From NCBI GenBank assembly GCA_030035585.1, contig CM057474.1, positions 4,582,501 to 4,646,500 on the forward strand: a stretch of 64,000 bases of DNA, read 5' to 3'. The notes beneath the pieces are model-generated. The model did not search any database. It saw nothing but the letters and a program-made list of their open reading frames with translations, and was not told the origin of the DNA. The position numbers and the translations under genes are program-made. The DNA is from Dugong dugon. Its lineage: Eukaryota > Chordata > Mammalia > Sirenia > Dugongidae. This document shows positions 55,777-64,000 of this stretch, piece after piece. Numbering within the stretch: position 1 is the first letter of the stretch; each line of letters starts with the position of its first letter.

Positions 55777-56145
55777 AAACCTCAGGTTGCATGACTTCGT
55801 GCTTTTCCTTTGTGGGGAACAACCAGAATTTTGTTGGTTGAATAGGTTCAGCCTACCAATGGATTATATGTACTCTGCTGTGCCAAAATGACTAAATGAT
55901 TTGTTCATTGTATTTTAACTATTATCATTCTAAGCATAATGCAGCAAACATAGCTTTCTTGAACCTTTGGACAATTATTTATACATCTATTAGGTGCTCT
56001 GACTTCTTTTTTATGCTAACAGAATTGTGTAACACTTTAGATTCCAATTAAGACCTTATACAGGTTTTAAAAAGTAGGTTATGTCATTGTTTGAGGTTGA
56101 CCAGAACTTCCTTTCTTTTTTAATACTTACTCTGGCTTCTTGCAG
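55085..56145. other. Intron after exon 4, with (GT)n
   Basis: A (GT)14-type run lies at 55746-55775. No repeat family is otherwise recognised. The ORFs across the GT run are spurious. Confidence 0.6.
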
Positions 56146-56172
56146 ATTGCAGGCGTTTTCACATTCCTTTAG
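56146..56172 (+). CDS. TPD52: TPD52 alternative microexon, 27 nt
   Basis: A pyrimidine-rich tract and acceptor (tctggcttcttgcag|ATTGC) precede 27 nt that end CTTTAG|gtaagg. In the phase left by exon 4 this reads LQAFSHSF between a Lys and a Ser or Arg. Its length of 9 codons and 2-base overhang keep frame with either following exon. I recall a LQAFSHSF insertion in annotated TPD52 isoforms, which supports the call; usage in this species is inferred. Its insertion point is between the coiled-coil core and the NSPTFKSF block. Confidence 0.85.
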   Translation: MAGVFTFL

Positions 56173-57544
56173 GTAAGGAGAGTTTGACCTGTCACTGCTG
56201 TTCAGCGGTCCTGTAAGACAAGTGTGCTAAGATTAGATTATTTTGCCACGTTGGATGGTTGTGTTTGTCCATTACATGATTTTCTTGCATTTGGAGTGTC
56301 TTTTTCTGTAGTGCTTTTCTAATTTCAGGGGAGGATTTCTTGGTATACCATGGGTAATGGAGAAATTAAAAGAAGAATTGGATGCTGTGGCTCAAGGGAT
56401 AGGGAATTGATTTTGCTGGGTCTTTTCTACTTTGTTCTTTTTTGCAAAAAGACGCAGCTTTACCGTGGCATGCGGAATTCCTCCCTTTTCATGTCTGACT
56501 TTGTTTGTTTTCGATGCTTTTCTTCCTCTAGTGCATTTTTCACGGGCGTTGGTGTTTTCCCTCCCCTGGCTCCTGTGAGTGCAGTGCAACGTGCTGTTAG
56601 GCTGTGGTCTCACCAGGCTACTCTGCCTTGGTTATTCCTTGTCTGACTTGCTTGTGTTTCTAATATTCTGTATTTTTTAACTATACATGCAAAGAATATT
56701 CATTGTTTTCAAAAGGAAAAATAAAGTCTGCTAGGCCAGAAAGGAAAGCACATTGAAAAGATGTCAGCCAAAATCACGCCTGATAGATGGTGACTCTGTG
56801 TTGTGAGTGACCTCTCCTCTCTCCCGTGAAGACCCTCCCTCCATTTGTTCTGTTAGTTGTTGGAGGGCAGGAAGGTGGAGGAGGATCTTGACAGTAGAAG
56901 CAGGAAGGATCGTATAGTCGTCTTCATCTCTGTTGCTAATAATGCAGATCATATTCTCAAACATTCACTTGCTATGGGCCTGCGTGTTTGCCTTCTTAAG
57001 TCAGCAAGCAGATGCTTATAGCTGAGGCCCTTCTGCCTTAATGACACTTAGCCCAAGAAATCAGAGGAAATCTTAGGCGTACATAAACTCTAAATATTGA
57101 ACTATTTAAATCTAAAATTGTGCCTTAAAAAAAATCAGGTTATCAATGAAGGGAAGTAAAATTCTTTGTGAAGGTGATTCTGTGTCTTCAGTGTTAATTA
57201 AAAATGTCCTAAGTACTGTAGGCAACTCCTAAGACAATTTTGTCTAAAGTGACATGAGTTTGTGAATAAGCAGTAAATTAAGTAGATCTGTATTCAGTCC
57301 CATAATCCATGCTGCTGACTTTGGAGTGCCTACTGTGGGCAGGTATTAAGAATGTAACATTGAACCGAGCATAGTTCTTGTTCTGCTAGAGCTTAAAATC
57401 TTTGAGGGAGTGGGCGAAGGAAGTGAGAACTTGGGAGGAGTTAAGAATGGAAGAACCTTGACCATACTTAGTTATAAAAATGTTAAGGGTAACGTATAAA
57501 TAAATATAAAATACAAAAGTATTTGCTATGTAAAGGCTGTTAGA
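56173..57544. other. Intron, unassigned
   Basis: The ORF at 56350-56646 has no recognised homology. The 57300-57430 text (gtgcctactgtgggcaggta, gttctgctagagcttaaaat) may be an old LINE relic. Confidence 0.45.
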
Positions 57545-57761
57545 AGGAACCTTAGTGTTGCAGTGGTTAGGCGCTCAGCTGCTAACCAAAAGGTGGTTGG
57601 TTCAAACCCACCACCAGCCACTCCATGGTAGAAAGATGTGGCAATCTGCTTCCATAAAGATTACAGCCTTGGAAACCCTGTGGCACAGTTCTACTCTGTC
57701 CTATAGGGTCACTGTGAGTTGGAGTCAACTCGACGGCAATGGGTTTGGTTTTGGGTTTTTG
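57545..57761 (+). repeat. AfroSINE (type A, long), forward, first of a pair
   Basis: Reads aggaaccttagtgttgcagt to actcgacggcaatgggtttg. TSD AAAGGCTGTTAG at 57532-57543 and 57762-57773. Confidence 0.93.
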
Positions 57762-57773
57762 AAAGGCTGTTAG

Positions 57774-57974
57774 GAGACTCTGGGTGGTGTATATGGTTAA
57801 TGTGCTCAGCTGCTAACCAAAAGGCTGGAGGTTGGAGTCCACCCAGAGGCATCTCAGAAGAAAGTCCTGGCAATCTAGAAAAATCAGCCATTGAAAACCC
57901 TGTGGAGTACAGTTCTACTCCAGCATACATGGGGTTGCCATGAGTCAGAGTTGACTTGATGGCAACTAGTTTTT
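57774..57974 (+). repeat. AfroSINE (type B), forward, second of a pair
   Basis: Reads gactctgggtggtgtatatg to gacttgatggcaactagttt. Flanked by AAAGGCTGTTAG (57762) and AAGGGCTGTTAA (57975), the same target as its neighbour. Confidence 0.93.
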
Positions 57975-58768
57975 AAGGGCTGTTAAGGATTGATATGTTT
58001 AATCAGTATGTATCACTATTCTTTTTCTGTATGTTGAAAAAGATTAAGTAAATGTACATAGGTTTGGTGCAGTCTGTACTGTCTTATTAATTCATCAGAA
58101 GCAAATGGTTGGCTCTTTTCTAGTTACTTACACAGGTCACTTTTTTCATTTCATTTAAAAGTATAATTAAGACTATATGTATATATAAAAAATACACACA
58201 CACAGACACACACACACACACATATATATGTATATATATAATTTTCAGTCCTGCTTGTAATGTATCAGTACATGGAGTCTAAAGTAATGCTTTTGATTAA
58301 AACTTAGAAATGAGAGAAATAAGATTACCTTTTGGAAGTAAAACTATATCATTCTTACAGACCAAAGAGTTGGACAAAGTCACTTTAAACAAAATTCTAC
58401 ACATACAAGCCCTGACTGTAACTTGACTTAATGTGTTCACATATATAAAGAAAAAAATGTGTCTTTTAAGTAACGTGAGTCACAACGACAATTAACTGGC
58501 AACGTTCCCCCAAGCACTGTTGAAGGAGAGGGAACTTGGACAGGAGACTCGGAGTGTTCCAACCCCAGAAGCAAGGGCTTTCCTCCCATGGAGATGGACC
58601 GTGAGGCTCCTTTGCCAGGCGCTGTGACGTCTTTGGCTGATCCTGTTACCTACCCTTTGTTCCAACTCCATGCTTCACCCAGCAAACTTAGGACAGTGGT
58701 TTCACTCTCTGATATAATTATGGTTATAGAAGGAGAAAATGTACTAGTTTTGCCAACATGAATTTGTC
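57975..58768. other. Intron, unassigned with CA/TA repeat
   Basis: A mixed (CA)n and (TA)n tract lies at 58190-58245. Nothing else is recognised. Confidence 0.5.
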
Positions 58769-58786
58769 AGACTTAGCAATGATTTT

Positions 58787-59320
58787 CTTTTTTTTGATTT
58801 TTAAAAACTTTTTTAATTGTACTTCAGGTAAAGGTTTACAGAACAAATAGTTTCTCATGAAACAGTAGTACACATACTGTTTTATGACATCTGTTAACAA
58901 CGCCAGGACATGTCAACCTTCTCCCTTCTTGACCTTTTTTTTTTTTTTTTTTTTTTTTTGGTGAAAATATACACCATTTAAAAGATACACCATTTAAAAA
59001 ATTTCTACATGCACAGTTCAGTGACATCGACTATGCTCTTCCAATTGTGCTGCTATTCTCACTTTAGATGAAGGTTTACAGAATAAAATACTTTCTCATT
59101 AAACAGTACACATGTAGCCCTATGACCACGGTTAACAACCTCACAACACATCAACACTGTCCTTACTCAACCTTGGGTTCCCTATCACCAGCTTTCCTGT
59201 CCCCTTCTGCCTTCTGGCCCTTGTCCCTGGACTGCTGTGCCTCATTAGTCCCATTTGGTTTTATGGGGCTGTCCACTCCCCAGCTGAACGGTGAACCTCG
59301 GAAGTGACTTCACCACTGAA
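58787..59320 (-). mobile_element. L1 3' end, reverse, composite type, with TSD
   Basis: AGACTTAGCAATGATTTT (58769-58786) and AGACTTAGCAGCAATTTT (59321-59338) bracket the insert. Inside, sense strand, are the 3' UTR, the ~95-bp segment with an internal A-run (seen as Ts at 58937-58960), and a second terminal module. A 15-bp aaagatacaccattta-type duplication marks the middle segment (58965-58998). Confidence 0.92.
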
Positions 59321-59338
59321 AGACTTAGCAGCAATTTT

Positions 59339-61803
59339 TATTTTGCATTGCCAGTTAATAAATTAGCACTTGAGATTTCAATATTTGCCATATGTCTTGG
59401 AGAGGGAGAAAGCGACCTGTTCTTGGTACCCTGAGAATTGGGTGTCTGAGACAGCAAGGCTGAGGGCCAGAGGGATGTGGGGCCGACCTGGAAGTCCTCC
59501 GAGGGAGAGTCAGGTAGCCTTCCTCCCCTTGTGCCTTGTTTATTTCCACCCCTCTCCTCCCTGCTGATTTTCTACCCGTTATATGGTAAACCGCTGAGTC
59601 ACGTCTTTAAAATTTGAGAGGAACTTTAAAAGAGGTTTCTCATGTCAATTGGTGCCAGTGTTAAACACACATAAATTACGGCGTTATTAATATACTCTAG
59701 TAGTAATCTCATGAGTCTAATATTTTTGATGTATTTAAGAGGAAGTGCTAATTAACTTTGCCTTTGTTTCCAAAGGAAGTTCCACCTCTTTAAATGTATG
59801 TTTCTTCATGTAGAACTCTGGATATTTTTTATTTGTTACAAGCCATTCCAGCCAGGCAGTTCCTTTTTGCTGAAAATTTCTACTGCTTAATAGGAAAAGA
59901 AATCATCTCTTTTGTCAGCCAGAAAGTGTATACCTTTTGATTAGAACTTAACAGCTTTAATGAACTTTTCTACTTTTCATGCCCATGCTTCCTAATTTTA
60001 CTTAGCAAAGTTGTTTATCCATTCCTTCTTTCATTCAAAAGTATTTACTGAATGCCAACTCTGTGCCAAGCACTGTTCTAGACTGTGGGGATGGACTTGT
60101 TAACAACCAAAGTAACAACTGGCTGAATTCGAAAGTGTTGAGAGAATATAGGCTAGTATGAAATCGGTTCAGTTAAAGACATCCTAATAATAACACCAAC
60201 GGTTACATTAGAAGTTACTTTGATTCATAGCCTACCTTAAGCAACTGTTGTAAAGGCTGAATGAAATACTACATAGATAGCTCTTTTAAGCATGCGTGGC
60301 CCATGGTAAGCATTGAATACATGTCAGTCATCCGCTCTTCTTCTTCCCCTCCTCCTCCTCAAGCTTCTTCCTACCTTTTCCTTTATTATTCGGGATAGGA
60401 AGATCAAATAACTGTGTAAGAAATGAGGAAACTTTTAAAAAAATCAGTTCAGCTTTTTAAAAAGATAACTTTTTCAAAGTAAGAGTAAATGTAAGCATGA
60501 GATTGAAAGCTAATTACTGAGTTTGAGTGGGATTTAGGTTGCCCCCTTTGAATTTTTCTCCGGAGTTTTTGAGAAACCCGGATTTACATTCCTACTTTGC
60601 TTGTAGATTAATATATTTGAGGGTTAGAAATCAAGTGGGAGAGAATTTTAACAGAAATTGTTTTAATAGATGCCAACTATTTCTTAAAACATATCAATTA
60701 GAGATGATTCTGGTCCAGTAGCAACATGGTTTTCTGGTTTTGAAGTTTTCCATATTTAAACTTGAATGAAATTGGAGATGATGTGTGAGCCGAGGAAAGC
60801 TGAAGCTTTGTGTAACCTTCCATAGAGAATCCAGAAATGAAAAAACAGCTGTCCTATACTTAAATTACTGGCCAGTCATCAACAAAATTGAATTTATTTA
60901 AATATGGATTGTGGAGAGGATCAAATAACTATGGATGGACTTGAAACTGATAAGTGCTCCTTGTTCTTCCTACTAAAATGGCTACCTCAAAAGTAGAGAG
61001 AGCTTGGCTTTGTATCTTTCTGTATTAATTTCACTGATTTCATTCTCTCTTCAGTGGGTATATTTTTAAACTTTTTTTTAATTATAAAATATAACACGTA
61101 CAGAAGAGTTCAACATGCTTTATTTGAATGGCTTTTAAGAACATTTAGTTTCATTGGGATTGAGTACAGGTGTCTCTTGTTAGAAAACTGGTACCCCTAT
61201 GCAGTAATGATACATGATTTTAAAATCATTTAGAGGTGTCAAATAGCTGACTTATTTTGAAACCTTCCCATTTTGGCCTGGAAATAAATATCTGGGAGAA
61301 AGACGGCTGCAGGACCCCTTCGCTGAGCTCACTTTTGTGTGTGTATACGTGTGGGCTTCCGTATGTGTACTTGTGTGCACCTAAATGCGTGTGCTTCATT
61401 TTTGAGGGGAGGTGATGAACACTGCCTAGGAGTTCTGAAGACCCAGGGTTCCGTTCTTGCTTCTGCTTTTCACTAGCTTTGTGACCTTGGGTGAATCATT
61501 TAACTCCTGAGCCTGGATTCTTTATGTCTTCCAGTTCTGGTGAAAGCACTTTACAGATTTCAAGGTGCTATAAAAATGCAAGATTGTATGATTAGCTGTA
61601 ATAACTACTGGGATTATATTAATATTGGCTCATGAATCAAATTATGTTGGAATAACTTTGACCCCGTCCACCTCAAAAAATAGGTAATTCTTCATGATGC
61701 CAAAAGAATAAAGCTTCTGTAAAGCTAAGTGTTGTTTACCTTTATAACGCCTAATCACCACTGTACTAACTTCATTTCTGTCTCTTTTAATGCTGCCTCT
61801 TAG
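59339..61803. other. Intron, mostly unassigned
   Basis: 60010-60130 has L2-like text (caaaagtatttactgaatgc, tgtgccaagcactgttctag) and 61420-61560 has MIR-like text (cactagctttgtgaccttgg, gtgaatcatttaactcctga). No other repeat is recognised in this 2.4 kb, which leads to the 42-nt exon. Confidence 0.5.
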
Positions 61804-61845
61804 TATACGCTCCATTCAGCATTCAATTAGCATGCCTGCTATGAG
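61804..61845 (+). CDS. TPD52: TPD52 alternative microexon, 42 nt (14-3-3-type motif)
   Basis: The acceptor is atgctgcctcttag|TATACG and the donor GCTATGAG|gtaaag. Joined to exon 4 it reads N-IRSIQHSISMPAM-R, and after the 27-nt exon S-IRSIQHSISMPAM-R. The following exon completes the Arg and continues NSPTF. The paralogue TPD52L1 has a closely similar alternative exon (IRHSISMPAMR from memory), linked in the literature to 14-3-3 binding. The Ser-rich basic RSIQHSIS stretch is compatible with such a site, though not a perfect mode-1 motif. A (GT)~20 run begins about 130 nt downstream. Confidence 0.9.
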
Positions 61846-61974
61846 GTAAAGTATATTTTTACATAATGTAATTGGTCTTACACTTTCCTGTTGTCTAGAA
61901 TTCTGCTTTAAACAAGCTGTGTGTTTAACATTGTATCTATTTTCAGTTGCTCTTCTATGATGTTGGGATGGGTG

Positions 61975-62017
<43 letters not shown>
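61975..62017. repeat. (GT)n microsatellite, about 20 units
   Basis: A GT run immediately after gggtgccgt, 130 nt downstream of the 42-nt microexon. In the transcript it is a UG repeat. Confidence 0.97.
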
Positions 62018-62018
<1 letters not shown>

Positions 62019-62344
62019 AAAAGAATTATTATTTCTGTTTTATTTTGTAAACCTATTAAATTTCTTCATATCAGAAATCTGTTTAATTGAAAAAGTGAAC
62101 ACTGCTGATCTAATAAACATTCTCTTTTCATGGATATAGATGTCTTCCCACCTCTGTCTCCACTTGCTTTGATTACATACTTTTTTGCACACTCCCCATT
62201 TTTACTTCTTTATCCTCGTGTGACCTTTGAAGCCATCTGCTTTAATTCTGCTATCCTCTTTCATCAGGAAACAGTGGCATATAGCATGACGTCACCTGAC
62301 CTGTCTAGAGAGGCAGAAGATTTTGGGCAATCTATGCTTAGCTT
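62018..62344. other. Intron, unassigned
   Basis: Nothing recognised. Confidence 0.45.
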
Positions 62345-62520
62345 AAACTTCAGTGTACATCAGAATTACATGGAGGCTTGGTAAAACCTGCTGGTTGGGC
62401 CCCAGCCTGGAGTTCCTGGTTCTGTGGGCTTGGTCTGGGACCTGAGCCTCTGCATCTAATGAGTCCCTGAGAGATGCTGATGCCACTGGTCTGGGCACCA
62501 CACTTTGAGAACCGCTGGCT
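62345..62520. repeat. MER5A-like hAT relic
   Basis: Contains cagtgtacatcagaattaca, gggccccagcctggagttcc, agagatgctgatgccactgg and ctttgagaaccgctgg in MER5A order. Confidence 0.75.
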
Positions 62521-63651
62521 TAAGCTGTTCCACTCAGCACCGCTGCAGAAAGGAGAATAGCCTTGTTCCCTTCTTTGTCTTTTTCATCTGGGTAGTAGGA
62601 GGGATACTCAGAGTCAGGGGAAGAGTATAGGTAAAGCGTAGGGAACCTGCATGTAAGAGGCAAAGGCACTGTGATTGTCCTTAGATAACATGGGTGAATG
62701 TAACTGTATGGGCCAGGCTGTCAGGAGGCCACTGGGCCACGTGGGCAACACCAAGTCTCTCTGCTCTTCTTTTTGGTCCCTTGTTCCCTGTTTATTGTGC
62801 TGCTCCCTGAGAACAGGGATCCCTGTTTGTGAAACCCCATCCAGTCTGCGTCTCCTGGTTGGGCGCTGAGGGTTCCTGTAAGAATCCTGTGTCAGGAACA
62901 GTGACTGTCAACATGACTTCTAGAGCATAGCAGCTTAACCAAAATTAAATTGATCTGATGGTGACATTTTTTTGGTATTGTAACACGGTGGGTGTGGAAG
63001 TGACAGAACTGACATTTTATCTGATTTTGTTCCCTTCTCACATATGTATGTGACTGTGTCTAAGACTGGCTTTGTTCGTGGAATCAAATGAAATGGTGGA
63101 AGTGTTAAGTCAGATACAGATACTCTTAAGTAATGTAGACATTATTTGTTTATGTACCTGAACACATGGTATAGGATGGGAGCTTGAAACCTTTGTCAGA
63201 GGAAATCTTTTCTTTCCCCCGAATTTTCTTTAAGTGGCTTAAGTTTATCTTGACATGTATATCTTCATAGTGTATTTAGATAAAATAAGTACCATATTTT
63301 TAGGCAAATAATGTGCACGTTATACAATTTTTTGCCAACTGTGCCCCTCCCAGGTATTTTTTTAAGTGCACTGTGCTAATTTTTTTATACATTGCTGTAA
63401 ACAAACAGCATATGCACTTAGGAAGATGGGGAGGACATGGCTGGCAAACAAATTTATAACATAGCACATTATCTGTGTAGAAACACAGTATATCTGTTCT
63501 TTTGCTGATTGAGAATAATGGACTCAAATATTACCCTCCTAGTATTTGGCAAAAAGGGAATACAGTCAACTAATGATGTTTTCAAAATTGTTGAGTTTTT
63601 TTTTTTTCAGTGTTTGTAATTTTACTATTTGTTTTTACTTTCTCTCTGTAG
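62521..63651. other. Intron, unassigned with one possible ancient element
   Basis: 63285-63480 (accatatttttaggcaaata, aatgtgcacgttatacaatt, ttgctgtaaacaaacagcat) reads like an old DNA-transposon relic that I cannot name. A pyrimidine tract precedes the acceptor at 63651. Confidence 0.4.
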
Positions 63652-63700
63652 AAACTCCCCAACTTTCAAATCATTTGAAGAAAAGGTTGAAAACTTAAAG
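63652..63700 (+). CDS. TPD52: TPD52 coding exon with GC donor
   Basis: The 49-nt exon starts with A completing Lys or Arg, then reads NSPTFKSFEEKVENLK, a D52-family hallmark. The acceptor is ctttctctctgtag|AAACTC. The donor is CTTAAAG|gcaagt at 63701: GC instead of GT, but with a perfect AAG|GCAAGT match to U1 otherwise, the form in which GC donors are normally functional. Phase 0 at the 3' end. The C-terminal exon(s) encoding the part after VENLK are beyond 64000. Confidence 0.93.
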
Positions 63701-64000
63701 GCAAGTAGAGAGATGAACAGGGTTTTTGGGATATCTTACCTGGTCTTAATTTTTTTGTCTTAATTTCCTTTGGTGTGGGTAAATCATTTACATTAGTATT
63801 TCTTTCTAAAAATATTGAAAGAACTTTAAGAACTCTACTCATTAAGTTATTAGTGGACATTTAAAGTGATATGTACTCTTTTAATCAATATTTATTGAGT
63901 GTGCGTTGTAGCATGTCAGCATTCTGAGTGTGAGAACAATATACAATTTAAAAAGCAAGAGTGCTTGAAAAGTTTTGCCTTATTCATGTCAAATATTTTC
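63701..64000 (+). other. Start of the last visible TPD52 intron
   Basis: Begins gcaagt. AT-rich, with L2-like aatatttattgagtgtgcgt near 63888. No further exon in the window. Confidence 0.7.

Larger units (their letters stand above)
1..64000 (+). other. TPD52: TPD52 gene, partial: large upstream intron to penultimate region
   Basis: Seven exons on the + strand splice into one D52-family reading frame. The coding order is 29115-29253 (139 nt), 48376-48491 (116), 53020-53168 (149), 54983-55084 (102), optional 56146-56172 (27), optional 61804-61845 (42) and 63652-63700 (49). Without the microexons the frame is exactly 185 codons up to 63700; the long human isoform is about 224 residues, so roughly 39 C-terminal codons are beyond the window. 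D52 proteins are small coiled-coil adaptors that dimerise among themselves and are linked to vesicle trafficking, lipid droplets and proliferation (family knowledge). The first 29 kb is inferred to be intron of transcripts starting at the ubiquitous upstream promoter; the short-isoform first exon was looked for and not found here. Confidence 0.93.

Overview
This is mammalian nuclear DNA, almost certainly from an afrotherian and most likely an elephant-like paenungulate. The clade call rests on dozens of tRNA-derived AfroSINE copies in both orientations, on RTE LINE 3' ends that share their tail with those SINEs, and on many copies of one L1 3' UTR family. These combine with ordinary eutherian relics (MIR, L2-like, MER5A-like, L1M, ERVL-MaLR). 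Repeat family names are from memory of the consensus sequences, not from a search. Repeat boundaries are accurate to roughly 5-20 bp unless a target-site duplication (TSD) is given.

The only gene is TPD52 (tumor protein D52), on the + strand. I find a first coding exon of the long PrLZ/PC-1-type isoform at 29115-29253 and constitutive exons at 48376-48491, 53020-53168, 54983-55084 and 63652-63700. Two frame-preserving alternative microexons lie at 56146-56172 (27 nt) and 61804-61845 (42 nt). Every junction keeps frame and every acceptor is AG. All donors are GT except the last, which is a perfect-consensus GC donor at 63701. The remaining C-terminal exon(s) lie beyond 64000. The first 29 kb has no exon or CpG island that I recognise; it fits the large intron below the ubiquitous TPD52 promoter, which should lie upstream of the window.

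Layout: 1-28.9 kb is repeat-dense intron. It holds an internally deleted L1 at 3.0-6.6 kb, an old L1M riddled with SINE and RTE insertions at 6.6-9.2 kb, a complete LTR-internal-LTR MaLR element at 9.7-11.7 kb, an L1 with an apparent 3' transduction at 14.0-14.4 kb, and an ERV LTR near 21.0-21.6 kb. The 28.1-29.1 kb region is the likely alternative promoter and 5' UTR, with a duplicated 20-bp ETS/E-box unit and an overlapping uORF. The 29.3-48.4 kb region is intron 1, with a triple nested LTR/ERV/L1 stack at 34.3-36.0 kb, a hAT element at 36.4 kb and an L1 at 40-42 kb flanked by a diverged ~300-bp duplication. The 48.5-64 kb region carries the remaining exons in less repeat-dense intron.

No tRNA, rRNA, CRISPR or bacterial-type operon exists here. 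Most long ORFs are chance or repeat-derived. I see no new multigene system. The most interesting signals are the TPD52 microexon/UG-repeat/GC-donor arrangement, the composite L1 3' end amplified as a unit, and paired SINE insertions that share one target site.
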